Shown: positions 43,673 to 52,619 of the stretch, one piece after another | How the letters are laid out: each line of letters opens with the position of its first letter | How positions within the stretch are numbered: the first letter of the stretch is position 1 | Source of the DNA: Nostoc sp. LEGE 06077 | Lineage (GTDB): Bacteria > Cyanobacteriota > Cyanobacteriia > Cyanobacteriales > Nostocaceae | Length of the DNA stretch: 64,000 bases | Assembly (NCBI RefSeq): GCF_015207705.1 | Contig: NZ_JADEWI010000003.1 | Coordinates: 1-64,000 of the forward strand | Direction of reading: 5' to 3' | Translations under genes and position numbers: made by a program | The notes under the pieces: generated by a model | What the model was told of the DNA's origin: nothing | What the model saw: the letters and a program-made list of their open reading frames with translations, nothing else | Database searches by the model: none

Positions 43673-45868
43673 ATGCACACAGTTATTCTCGTTCTGATCG
43701 AGGTGCTGATTGTTATTGGACTGTCCCGGCTCATAGGTCTGGCATTCAAATCAATTAAGCAACCTTTAGTAATTGGTGAGATTGTTGCCGGGATTATGCT
43801 TGGCCCATCTTTATTCGGCTTGCTTGCTCCCCATGTAGCAGCTAGTTTATTCCCCCCAGAAACTATTCCATTTCTCAATGTTTTGTCTCAGGTGGGATTA
43901 ATATTTTTCATGTTTTTGATTGGGTTAGAACTTAATCCCAAATATCTCAGCGGAAACATACAAGCAGCGATTCTCACCTCTAACGTCAGCATAATTGTGC
44001 CGTTTTCTCTGGCGGCTATTTTATCTTTAATGCTGTATCCTCTGGTTTCTAATGCTAGTGTCTCGTTTACGGCTTTTGCCTTATTTTTAGGCGCAGCAAT
44101 GTCGATTACGGCTTTTCCAGTATTGGCACGAATTATTACAGAAAATAATTTGCAAGGAACACGCTTGGGAACCTTGGCATTAACTTGTGCAGCCGTAGAT
44201 GATGTAACCGCATGGTGTATTTTAGCAGTAGCGATCGCAGTAGCACGAACTGGTAACATCGCTGGTGCTATACCCACAATTATCGAGAGCATAGTCTACA
44301 TTGGCTTTATGCTGACAGTGGGGCGCTGGTTTCTCAAAAGATTAGCCACTTACTACCGTCGGACTGGGCGTTTAAGTCAGTTACTTCTAGCTGTAATTTA
44401 CATGGCGGTAGTTGGTTCCGCACTAATTACCGAACTTATTGGGATTCACCTAATTTTTGGGGCATTTTTATTGGGTGCAGCAATGCCCAAGAATGCAGAT
44501 TTAGTTCGAGAATTAGCGGTTAAAACCGAAGATTTTGTCCTGATATTTCTGCTACCAATATTTTTTGCCTATAGTGGCTTGCGGACGCAGATAGGTTTAC
44601 TCAACCGTCCTGAATTGTGGTTGTTATGTGGATTGATATTGCTAGTAGCGATCGCCGGTAAGTATTTTGGCACATATATTGCCGCTCGTGTCAGTGGCAT
44701 TAATCAACGAGAAGCCTCAGCCCTCGGTTGGTTAATGAATACACGCGGTTTAACCGAACTAATTGTTCTCAACATTGGTTTAGAGTTAGGTGTAATTTCC
44801 CCCTTAGTCTTTACCATGCTGGTGATTATGGCATTGGTGACAACATTTATGACCTCACCACTGCTGGAGTGGACATATCCCAAACGTCTCATCAAGTTGG
44901 ATGTAGTCGAACCAAACTTAGACACAGAAACAACTACAGAAACTACTACATCTGCGGCTGAATCTGCGCCTAACTACCGAATTTTAGTGCCAGTGGCAAA
45001 TCCTAGCACGCAAAAAGGGTTGCTGCAATTGGCAGTAACCTTAGCAATGAACTACAGACAACCTGCTGTAGTCAATCCTCTTAGCTTAATTGAACTGCAA
45101 GAAGATTATGCTTTTGAGAGTACCCCAGTAGAAGCGGAACGATTAATTCTTCAGCGTCGCCAGCAACTAGAAGAATTGATTAACACATTAGAACCGCCAA
45201 TTGCTCGTTCCTATGTGCATCCCATTATTCGCATATCGAGCAATGTCGCACGGGAAACAGCCCAAATCGCCCAAATTGAGCAACCTGATTTAATTCTTGT
45301 GGGATGGCACCGTCCAGCTTTTAGTAACAATCGTTTAGGTGGCAGAGTTGGGCAAATTCTCAGCATCGCACCAGTAGATGTTGCCGTATTTGTAGACCGG
45401 GGATCAGAACGCTTAGAAAGCTTATTGGTTCCTTACTCAGCAAACATCCATGATGATTTAGCCTTGATTTTAGCTTTGAGACTATTGATTAACCGTGATA
45501 CCTGTATGTTGCAGATTTTACAGGTACTTAGGGAAAACCATAACCAAGATGAGTTGAGTTATGAATTGCACAAAATGATGGAGCAACTACCAGCTAGTGT
45601 ACGCGATCGCATTGAAATTAAAACTGTCGAATCCCCAGAACCCATTCAAGCTGTGGTTGCAGCTTCCGAAACAGTTGACCTGACAATTGCTGGCACCAGT
45701 CGCGTTTGGGGAATTGAGCGTCAAACCCTAGGCAGATACACAGATGCGCTGGCTATTCAATGCCGTTCCTCGCTCCTTATTACCCGCCGTTACAGTCAAG
45801 TTACCTCTCATCTGGCTTCTGTACTGCCGGAAATTAGCAACTCAGAATCAACAGTCAAACAATTTTAG
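43673..45868 (+). CDS. CPA2-family cation/proton antiporter with C-terminal Usp domains
   Basis: A 731-residue protein. Residues about 1-400 form a Kef/NapA-type antiporter with about 12 membrane helices. Family elements are QPLVIGEIVAGIMLGPSLFG, VGLIFFMFLIGLELNP (helix with the conserved Glu), ALTCAAVDDVTAWCILA (the Asp-Asp ion-binding motif, about 180-196), and NTRGLTELIVLNIGLELGV. From about 435 to 715 the chain is cytoplasmic and contains two universal-stress-protein-like halves (YRILVPVANPSTQKGLLQLAV..., LESLLVPYSANIHDDLALILAL... and SSLLITRRY). The Usp part probably regulates transport, perhaps by nucleotide binding. The transported ion (Na+ or K+) is not evident. Confidence 0.93.
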   Translation: MHTVILVLIEVLIVIGLSRLIGLAFKSIKQPLVIGEIVAGIMLGPSLFGLLAPHVAASLFPPETIPFLNVLSQVGLIFFMFLIGLELNPKYLSGNIQAAILTSNVSIIVPFSLAAILSLMLYPLVSNASVSFTAFALFLGAAMSITAFPVLARIITENNLQGTRLGTLALTCAAVDDVTAWCILAVAIAVARTGNIAGAIPTIIESIVYIGFMLTVGRWFLKRLATYYRRTGRLSQLLLAVIYMAVVGSALITELIGIHLIFGAFLLGAAMPKNADLVRELAVKTEDFVLIFLLPIFFAYSGLRTQIGLLNRPELWLLCGLILLVAIAGKYFGTYIAARVSGINQREASALGWLMNTRGLTELIVLNIGLELGVISPLVFTMLVIMALVTTFMTSPLLEWTYPKRLIKLDVVEPNLDTETTTETTTSAAESAPNYRILVPVANPSTQKGLLQLAVTLAMNYRQPAVVNPLSLIELQEDYAFESTPVEAERLILQRRQQLEELINTLEPPIARSYVHPIIRISSNVARETAQIAQIEQPDLILVGWHRPAFSNNRLGGRVGQILSIAPVDVAVFVDRGSERLESLLVPYSANIHDDLALILALRLLINRDTCMLQILQVLRENHNQDELSYELHKMMEQLPASVRDRIEIKTVESPEPIQAVVAASETVDLTIAGTSRVWGIERQTLGRYTDALAIQCRSSLLITRRYSQVTSHLASVLPEISNSESTVKQF

Positions 45869-45947
45869 ATTTTGACTTTTAGGTTGACCTCTCAGATTTA
45901 TCTGAGAGCTTCTACCATCAAGAAATTATTGGTCACTAGTTAAATCA

Positions 45948-46457
45948 ATGAATCATTTTAATCTCAAGTCTTTGACTTTCTATGGAGTAGCTATAGCTTC
46001 AGTGTTAGTGTTATTTAAAACTGTCACAGCTTATGGAGAAAGCAACCTTAAAGCACCTCCTGTAGTTGACGGCCGCTACATTCTCACTCTAGGGACAAAC
46101 TTACCCATCTGTGAAAAAGCAGACTCTCTGATATTAAATATCCAACAATCCGGCATTTATTTAAATGCCTCTTTATTGCCCGTAAATCCCAATGCAGAGA
46201 CTGAACAACAGCTTTCGCTCACAGGAATCTTCAAAAATCAACAGATAAACTTTTCTGGAAAAATCGCTCCAGAAATTCTTTGTCATCATCCAAACTCGCA
46301 ACTTGACTCAAGTAAATCAGTTGCAATGCAAATACAGCTGATAGATCAAGATAAAATGACAGGCAAAATAGCAGTCAATGGCATTCCCCAACCTCTCAGA
46401 TTTACTGCCACCAAACAATCAACTCCAGAAAAATCACAAAAGTTAAATAGCCATTGA
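45948..46457 (+). CDS. Exported protein of unknown function
   Basis: A 169-residue protein with an N-terminal signal or anchor (FYGVAIASVLVLFKTVTAYG, about 11-30). The mature domain looks like a small beta barrel or sandwich with alternating strands (GRYILTLGTNLPICEKADSLILNIQQSGIYLNASLLPV, LTGIFKNQQINFSGKIAPEI, MQIQLIDQDKMTGKIAVNGI). Two Cys residues (in PICEKA and ILCHHP) could form a disulfide. I do not recognise a family. It begins 79 bases after the antiporter stop on the same strand and may be cotranscribed, hinting at an envelope role. Confidence 0.65.
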   Translation: MNHFNLKSLTFYGVAIASVLVLFKTVTAYGESNLKAPPVVDGRYILTLGTNLPICEKADSLILNIQQSGIYLNASLLPVNPNAETEQQLSLTGIFKNQQINFSGKIAPEILCHHPNSQLDSSKSVAMQIQLIDQDKMTGKIAVNGIPQPLRFTATKQSTPEKSQKLNSH

Positions 46458-46496
46458 AATATGGGCAAATTATATCATTCAGGAATTCGATCAAGA

Positions 46497-46605
46497 CTTA
46501 TACCAATTTTCTGAGAAGCTGCATTCAATAAATTATGTAGAGACGTTGTATACAACATCTCTACATCAAGCTATAAATTGCATCTTTATCAAGAAACGGT
46601 ATAAG
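46497..46605. repeat. MITE-like inverted repeat element
   Basis: 109 bp whose ends are inverted copies: CTTATACC at the left (46497) and GGTATAAG at the right (ending 46605), with further matching inside (GCATTCAATAAATTA against TATAAATTGC). The centre is a 30-nt near-perfect palindrome, TGTAGAGACGTTGTA and its complement with one mismatch (46536-46565). Non-coding; no clear target duplication was seen. Confidence 0.6.
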
Positions 46606-46756
46606 GTACAAAAACCAAAAATCAAGGGTTTAGCTGGTGAAAGGGTATAGTGTTCAAAACCCTTACACCTTCCCTAAATAAATAGTCTTGTTGCATCAGC
46701 TTTTTTAGCAATTTCGCAAAACTCACTGATGTCTAAATATACAAGGAATAAAAATA

Positions 46757-47593
46757 ATGTACACAAGCCCAAGACTTAAATGGTTTTTTTTCTGGAGCCA
46801 GCGTCTATTTAGTATCAGCTTGCTGGGATTTTATGCAGCAATTACTTTAGAAACTGGTAGTAGTAATGCAGCACCAATCGCTAAATTGAATGATTGGCGA
46901 TTTTATCCAGAAGCAGCACAACTTGAATTTACGTTGTCAGCAGGTACAAAGCCGCAATACTTTTACCTTTCTCAACCGCCACGTCTGGTTATTGACCTGC
47001 CAGATACTAAGTTAGGTTATGTTGTTACCAAGCAAAGTTATCCTGGCGCAATTCAACGAGTTCGGGTTTCGCAATTGAACGCCACCATCACTCGTATTGT
47101 CCTAGATTTAGCCGCCGGAACATTTATCGACCCCAAACAGGTAAAACTGCAACCTGTATCGAGAAATAATTCCACACGCTGGGTATTACGCCCTTTTACT
47201 TCAAGTAAGAATCTCTCTATTCAACCAGCAAACATCCAGCCTAGGATCAATAGCCTACCGCCAAATTCATATAACTCCTATCCTCAAACACCCACTAACT
47301 TAAATCCCAACCCCAATTCTCTCCAGTTACCTAGCACTCTACCGCCCATCACGACTAACCAACAGCAGCCATATATCACTGTACCTCCTCTAACTTCTAA
47401 TAACCCTGATAAAATCCAAGGCTCGATTCTTCCTCCAGCTAACTTTCCCAATCAACCTGGTAATTTAAATAATTTTCCGCCCGTAGCAAGTCCTAATTTT
47501 CCCATTCCCACAATCCCCAGCACACCCAATTATCAATCTAATGAAGTCCAAATCCCAGTGATTGAGTTTGGACAACCTCTGCCTAAACCATAA
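46757..47593 (+). CDS. AMIN-domain envelope protein with Pro/Asn-rich tail
   Basis: A 278-residue exported protein. A signal or anchor segment (about 15-38, FSISLLGFYAAITLETGSSNAA) precedes one AMIN domain (about 42-145): LNDWRFYPEAAQLEFTLSAGTKPQYFYLSQPPRLVIDLPDTKLG, IQRVRVSQLNATITRIVLDLAAG and RWVLRPF. AMIN domains bind peptidoglycan and position amidases, PilQ and similar proteins. Here no enzymatic domain follows. The rest is a Pro/Asn/Ser/Thr-rich, probably unstructured tail ending VIEFGQPLPKP. It may be a cell-wall-associated adaptor. No partner gene is adjacent. Confidence 0.85.
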   Translation: MYTSPRLKWFFFWSQRLFSISLLGFYAAITLETGSSNAAPIAKLNDWRFYPEAAQLEFTLSAGTKPQYFYLSQPPRLVIDLPDTKLGYVVTKQSYPGAIQRVRVSQLNATITRIVLDLAAGTFIDPKQVKLQPVSRNNSTRWVLRPFTSSKNLSIQPANIQPRINSLPPNSYNSYPQTPTNLNPNPNSLQLPSTLPPITTNQQQPYITVPPLTSNNPDKIQGSILPPANFPNQPGNLNNFPPVASPNFPIPTIPSTPNYQSNEVQIPVIEFGQPLPKP

Positions 47594-47600
47594 GTTAAAA

Positions 47601-47621
47601 GTGCTGAGTGCTGAGTGCTGA
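47601..47621. repeat. Heptanucleotide tandem repeat (GTGCTGA)3
   Basis: Three perfect copies of GTGCTGA lie immediately after the AMIN-domain gene. Confidence 0.8.
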
Positions 47622-47674
47622 GTAACAATGCTAGTCCCTAGCCTCTAAGGCTATAGCTTCTCTTTCTTCTCACA

Positions 47675-48214
47675 CTAAAATCTGTCTGTGTCTTGAGGTG
47701 ATCCCACGGCTCCTGGTTGAGAGGTGAAAAAGTTTTGCGCTGCGTCGTTTTGATAAATACATCTAATATCCGGTTTTTCGCTATCTAAACTACCTGTAAA
47801 ACCAAAGGTATTGAGACGATTTTTACATTCTCTTACTTGGTCAGAGGTTACAAGTTTGCGCTGTTCTAAAATTGCCCAGTTATTTTGACGCAATACACAG
47901 CCTGGACGCATACTTGGTTGGGCAACATAAACATTAAATGGGTTGAGTGTGACAAATAATCTGGCATCCATCACCATTGCACTAGCACCGTACTGTACAC
48001 AAATCTCTGGGTTTGGCGCTCTTGTATCAATAAATTCCCGCGAAGCCACGTTTGATGGCGATAAAGTGGTTGTGGAGCTAAAAGCAATCCCAATCCCAAT
48101 ACCCAAAACTAGCACCCCTCCCAAAACAGCGATCGTGGTGAGGTTGAACAGAGAAGGCTGAAAAGCCGTAGGCTTAGATGTTGTAGCTGATCTACCTGTC
48201 GATTTACGTCTCAT
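47675..48214 (-). CDS. DUF3172-family membrane-anchored protein
   Basis: A 179-residue protein. A basic N-terminus (MRRKSTGRSATTSKP) is followed by one membrane span (about 27-46, LTTIAVLGGVLVLGIGIGIAF) and a soluble domain with four Cys residues (EICVQYGASAMVMDARLFVTLNPFNVYVAQPSMRPGCVLRQNNW, VRECKNRLNTFGF, DIRCIYQND). This matches the DUF3172 family of cyanobacteria and photosynthetic eukaryotes. Function unknown. The topology puts the Cys-containing domain in the periplasm or lumen, where two disulfides are possible. It is convergent with the AMIN-domain gene. Confidence 0.82.
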   Translation of the reverse strand: MRRKSTGRSATTSKPTAFQPSLFNLTTIAVLGGVLVLGIGIGIAFSSTTTLSPSNVASREFIDTRAPNPEICVQYGASAMVMDARLFVTLNPFNVYVAQPSMRPGCVLRQNNWAILEQRKLVTSDQVRECKNRLNTFGFTGSLDSEKPDIRCIYQNDAAQNFFTSQPGAVGSPQDTDRF

Positions 48215-48430
48215 TTTTACTTGACACCTTCACATTTTGGAAAGCAGGGAGCTTTCTAAACTGCTCTCCCTATTTCAGTATGCCGATTCTTGACGATGAT
48301 TGTCTGCAAAATTTAGCAAAGCGATTATTTTATATTTAGTGATAAATAATACATTGAGTGAAAAAAGAGTATTTTTTATTACTAGCATTAATTGAGTCAA
48401 TTAAAATTGTAAAGTATTCTTACAAAAACT

Positions 48431-49279
48431 TTGATCAGTAATTGCAATAAAGTGATATCTCAAAAAGTATTTCTCTGGGGAAAAAGGTTTCAAACTACAC
48501 AACTTCCACTTCTACTTGCGGATAGTCTGACGATTTTCTGGGGAGAGTGGTTGAAATTACGTGCCAGAATTACACAAGTTGCCGCAACGGGTTTAATATC
48601 TCCATTAATATATATTTTGGCTTTTGGCTTAGGACTGGGTAGCTCAATTAGACCAGGCTCAGGTATTACCGGGAACTATGATGGTTATTTAGAATTTATT
48701 CTGCCGGGGATGGTGGCTTTATCGTCGATGACCATTAGCTTTGGCGGGACAACATTTTCAATTTGTGGAGAAAGGCTGTTTAGCAAAACTTTTGAAGAGA
48801 TGTTACTGGCTCCCATACATCCTCTAGCACTACACGTCGGTAAAATGTTGACGGGAGTTGTGCGAGGTTTAATGACATCCGGTTCTGTGATTTTGGTAGC
48901 AATACTGTTTACCGGGAACTGGAATTTTCTTCATCCATTATTTTTGCTGTTGCTGGTGCTGAATTGTGCCGTATTTGCAGGTTTGGGAGTAATTGTCGGG
49001 TTAAGTGTGCGATCGCTCGAATCGGTGGGACTATATAACAACTTTGTGATTGTGCCGATGTCGTTCTTAGGTGCAACCTTTTTTGACCCCAGTACCTTAC
49101 CAGTCGCCTTGAAATGTGTAGTTTACTTGTTACCTTTAACTTACGCCAGCACTGGTTTACGGGCAGTTGTTTACTCCCCTTTATCGGAGTTTCCTTGGTA
49201 CAGTATACCGATTTTATTAGTAGTGGCGATCGCGCTCTCTGTATGGGGTAGTTACAAATTTTCTCGGCAACAGGATTGA
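48431..49279 (+). CDS. ABC-2 type transporter permease
   Basis: A 282-residue membrane permease with about six helices. Typical ABC-2 features are LTIFWGEWLKLRARITQVAATGLISPLIYILAFGLGLG at the start, YLEFILPGMVALSSMTISFGGTTFSI, a cytoplasmic coupling region FEEMLLAPIHPLALHVGKMLTGVVRGLM, FVIVPMSFLGATFFDPSTLP and a final span. It resembles NodJ/DrrB-type exporters. The start is uncertain: TTG at 48431, or GTG at 48452 giving MISQKVFLWGKRF. No ATPase gene is adjacent, so its partner must lie elsewhere. The substrate is unknown (polysaccharide, lipid or drug are typical). Confidence 0.88.
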   Translation: MISNCNKVISQKVFLWGKRFQTTQLPLLLADSLTIFWGEWLKLRARITQVAATGLISPLIYILAFGLGLGSSIRPGSGITGNYDGYLEFILPGMVALSSMTISFGGTTFSICGERLFSKTFEEMLLAPIHPLALHVGKMLTGVVRGLMTSGSVILVAILFTGNWNFLHPLFLLLLVLNCAVFAGLGVIVGLSVRSLESVGLYNNFVIVPMSFLGATFFDPSTLPVALKCVVYLLPLTYASTGLRAVVYSPLSEFPWYSIPILLVVAIALSVWGSYKFSRQQD

Positions 49280-49458
49280 TAGGACATATTTTGAGGATAG
49301 TCATTTGATAAATCACAGCAACTCTGATTATCTGGGGCAGTTTTAGATTTGTGCCAAGTTCGGTAGAAAATTAAGTTTCAAGGTGTGATTAAGAACATAC
49401 ATTGTGGGCAAACTAACCTAGTCGTCAAATTCTATCTGCATTACTAGGGCAAAATTCA

Positions 49459-52008
49459 ATGGAGAATACCACAATGTACGCATCTATTAATCTTGATGAA
49501 CAAAGAAATCATAACCTTGCTTCCGAAACACCTTTTCAACACCAAATCGAGGCATTTGCAGCCCTAAGTAAAACCTTTAAGATTGGTGGTGAAAAACCGG
49601 GTAGTGGAATTTTAGTACTGCCTACAGGTGCAGGCAAAACATTTACGGCTGTCAGGTGGTTGTCCAACCATGTAATTCCTAAAAATATTAAAATTCTTTG
49701 GTTGGCTCCTTCGTTTTACTTATTAGATCAAGCATTCGATACATTTAGAAAAAATGCTAGAGATATTCCCGAACCTAAAAAAACATTAAATATTCGCTGT
49801 GTTTCTAGTCATCCTTCCCATGCTAAAGCCTCATCCATAGAACTAACAGATGATATTGTCATTATGACAATCCAAACAGCTATTAAGAATTTACACACTG
49901 ATGCTCAAGATAGATTTGGTGATAAATTTGAGACGGCTTTTAGAAAATTTATAGATTTTTGTAGAGAAACAGGTGTCTTTGTAGTAGTTGATGAAGCCCA
50001 TCATTCACCTGCATATGGTTGTAGAAACTTATTGATTGGTGAAAAAGATTCTGCTTTAGGTCTTCGAGGGTTACTTCCAGAATTAAATCTGCTTGGGTTA
50101 ACAGCTACACCAACCCACAACAATAATGCTATCAAAGGATGGCTGTGGAAAATATTTGAAAACGGAATTATTTATGAGGCTAATAAAGAGAGTTTAATAT
50201 TACAAAAAATATTAGCTAGACCTAACTATATTGAAATATCAACTGGTAAAGAATTGGAAGTTGATGACAAATTATATAATCGATTAGTTAAACAACATCA
50301 AGATCTGCCTGAATACATTATTGAAAAACTTGCTAATGATAAAGTCAGAAACAATTTTATAGTAAATACTTATTTATCAAATAAAGCAGCTTATGGCAAA
50401 ACCATTATATTTGCTGACCGTTGGTTTCAATGCGTCTACATAAAAGAAAAGCTTCGTGATAAAGGAATTAAAGCAGACGCAATTTATTCACATATAGATG
50501 CAGATCCTGGCTCTGCTGAGGCACGTAATAAACGTACTCAAGATGATAACACAAAGATTTTGAAGGAATTTAAAAACGGACAAATCGATGTTTTAATCAA
50601 TGTAAGAATGTTAACTGAGGGTGCTGACGTTCCAAATGTTCAGAGTGTATTTATTACTCGTCAAACAACAAGCTCTATATTGATGACTCAAATGATTGGT
50701 AGAGCATTAAGGGGCGAAAAAGTAGGAGGTAGTAGTGAAGCGAATGTTGTCTTATTCTTCGATAATTGGAAACGGTTAGTTGATTGGGCTAATCCAAAAG
50801 ATGGCGATACTCTAGATTCAAAAATAATTTCTGTAAAAGGTTACTACCCACTTGAGTATATTTCAATTCGTCTAGTAGAAGAACTGTCTAAGTCGATGGA
50901 ATGTGGTGGAGATTATTCAATCCCTGAATTTTCCAAAATTATTCCTACTGGTTGGTATAAAACTGAAATTGTCTATACTGACTCTGATCAAGAAAATGAA
51001 ACAATGGAAGCGTTTACTGAATTTGTAATGGTATATGAACAGACAGCAGTAAAATTTAATGCTTTTATTAACCTCTTACTTTCTACAAAATTACCGGATG
51101 AATGGTCTAAGGAATATCTTGAAGATAAATGGATGCCGCCTCAAGTTGAACAATGGATAAATAAATATTTTGACCTAAAATCTGATGATATTGGACAAAG
51201 GCTTCAGTCAGATTTAATTAAGATTATACGTCACATTGCCCAAAACCAGTCAGCACCTACGTTTCATGCGTTTGAGGAACGGGGAATTTATGATTTAGAT
51301 AAAATGGCGGAAAAGGTAATTAATTTCCCATCTCCTGAAAAATATGAATACTTAAATAAAGAGTTTTCTAAACCGGGGACACTATGGAAAACTTTTTACA
51401 GTAACTTGAATCGATTTGAAACAGCAGTAGATCAAGTTATTAAAAATATTATTCATAATCAAAGATTTGCCAAAGAAGAAATTGATTCTATTCCTGATAC
51501 TGTTATTCCAGAGAAGAGAGAAGCAACCGAAGAAGAAAAAAAAGAAATTAAAGCACGAGATGGCAATGCTTGCCTATGTTGTGGAGTAAATAGTAGAGAA
51601 GGTTACTTACAGATTGATCATATTCTTCCATTTTCTATGGGAGGAAAAACATCTGTGGAAAATTTACAAACTTTATGTAATATCTGCAACAGATGTAAGA
51701 GCAATAATGAAATTGATTTTAAATCGAAGAAAACACAATTAAAAGAACCCAAGAACCTTGACTTATCATTTCCATATCAAAGTCAGAATATTAAAAGAGT
51801 TCTAACAAGAATAGTAAACTTTTTTTACCATTGTAAAGCAGTTTACAAAGTTAATTTAGGTATTGACTTAACTTGGGAAATACATTTGTATTCTGGTAAT
51901 GATCCTAAATGGTTACTGAAACATAAAACAAAACTTCTCAAGTTCCTTCAGAATGAACTTGGTTATCATGTGTATAAGATTAAGATTATGGTTATCAATG
52001 AAAGTTAA
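49459..52008 (+). CDS. SF2 helicase with C-terminal HNH nuclease (putative defence protein)
   Basis: A single 849-residue protein. Residues about 25-450 form an SF2 helicase: Walker A LPTGAGKT (54-61), Walker B FVVVDEAHHSP (about 175-185), motif III LTATPTHN (about 213-220), and in domain 2 GKTIIFADRWFQCVYIKEKL, VLINVRMLTEGADVPNVQSVFI and motif VI QMIGRALRG (about 411-419). A helical region of about 250 residues follows. An HNH domain at about 705-750 has paired zinc cysteines (CLCC, CNIC) and IDHILPFSMGG with a downstream Asn (SVENLQTLC). About 100 further residues may sense or bind something. No methyltransferase, specificity subunit or other defence gene is adjacent. The gene is clearly AT-rich. 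A restriction-like or antiphage role is inference. Confidence 0.88.
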   Translation: MENTTMYASINLDEQRNHNLASETPFQHQIEAFAALSKTFKIGGEKPGSGILVLPTGAGKTFTAVRWLSNHVIPKNIKILWLAPSFYLLDQAFDTFRKNARDIPEPKKTLNIRCVSSHPSHAKASSIELTDDIVIMTIQTAIKNLHTDAQDRFGDKFETAFRKFIDFCRETGVFVVVDEAHHSPAYGCRNLLIGEKDSALGLRGLLPELNLLGLTATPTHNNNAIKGWLWKIFENGIIYEANKESLILQKILARPNYIEISTGKELEVDDKLYNRLVKQHQDLPEYIIEKLANDKVRNNFIVNTYLSNKAAYGKTIIFADRWFQCVYIKEKLRDKGIKADAIYSHIDADPGSAEARNKRTQDDNTKILKEFKNGQIDVLINVRMLTEGADVPNVQSVFITRQTTSSILMTQMIGRALRGEKVGGSSEANVVLFFDNWKRLVDWANPKDGDTLDSKIISVKGYYPLEYISIRLVEELSKSMECGGDYSIPEFSKIIPTGWYKTEIVYTDSDQENETMEAFTEFVMVYEQTAVKFNAFINLLLSTKLPDEWSKEYLEDKWMPPQVEQWINKYFDLKSDDIGQRLQSDLIKIIRHIAQNQSAPTFHAFEERGIYDLDKMAEKVINFPSPEKYEYLNKEFSKPGTLWKTFYSNLNRFETAVDQVIKNIIHNQRFAKEEIDSIPDTVIPEKREATEEEKKEIKARDGNACLCCGVNSREGYLQIDHILPFSMGGKTSVENLQTLCNICNRCKSNNEIDFKSKKTQLKEPKNLDLSFPYQSQNIKRVLTRIVNFFYHCKAVYKVNLGIDLTWEIHLYSGNDPKWLLKHKTKLLKFLQNELGYHVYKIKIMVINES

Positions 52009-52066
52009 GCAGATTTACACTCTGCGCCTTTGCGTCTCTAGGTGAAATCATTACCCATACATAAAA

Positions 52067-52099
52067 AAGCGGGCTAACCGCTATAGTGTGGTTAACCCG
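52067..52099 (-). terminator. Terminator of ycf35
   Basis: CGGGCTAACC (52070-52079) and GGTTAACCCG (52090-52099) form a 10-bp stem with one mismatch. Read on the minus strand it is followed by CTTTTTTATG. It lies 30 bases after the ycf35 stop. Confidence 0.85.
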
Positions 52100-52128
52100 T
52101 GCAGCTTTGGGAACGCGCAGAGAAATTA

Positions 52129-52479
52129 CTATTGCAATACCAACTTAACGTTAGCGTTTTGCAAACCGCGCTGTTTTACTTCAGCCAAAGTTTTGTTAAC
52201 TGCATATTTTTGATTGATGGAGTTGATTAACTCGGTTTGGTTGTGCTTTTTAGCAACGCCCCACAGGTCAGCGATGAGGTCAAAAGAACCATCGCTATTG
52301 CGAGACCAACCTAGATCATATTCGCCTTCCAAAACAGCAACGATGTCGGAACGAACACGCTGACCGTTATAACCGCGTACATCAGCTTCTGTCTTTACGG
52401 TAATACCCAAGTCGCGCAGAGAAGCTTTGAGGATTTCTGCATCGGTGATTTTGGTGCGAAGAGTGCTAAAGTGAGACAT
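52129..52479 (-). CDS. ycf35: Ycf35 / DUF1257 family protein
   Basis: A protein of 116 residues from the ATG at 52479, supported by GGAGG eight bases upstream; a TTG five codons earlier is rejected. The sequence matches DUF1257, the Ycf35 family of cyanobacteria and red-algal plastids: MSHFSTLRTKITDAEILKASLRDLGI, VRGYNGQRVRSDIVAVLEGEYDLGW and LWGVAKKHNQTELINSINQKYAVN. Function unknown; it is small and soluble. The ycf46 AAA ATPase gene is immediately upstream on the same strand, 140 bases away, so the two ycf genes form a likely unit. Confidence 0.92.
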   Translation of the reverse strand: MSHFSTLRTKITDAEILKASLRDLGITVKTEADVRGYNGQRVRSDIVAVLEGEYDLGWSRNSDGSFDLIADLWGVAKKHNQTELINSINQKYAVNKTLAEVKQRGLQNANVKLVLQ

Positions 52480-52619
52480 TTGGGTTTCCTCCAATGAGAA
52501 GATTGAGAAAAAAACAACGGTTTATCTTCAGCAAGCCGCGCTTATAGAGAGGCGGCTTTTTCTTTTAACTGCTAGTTTTTGGGACTAGCCTTTCCCCCTG
52601 GGTTAGCAAGGGAAAGCTT

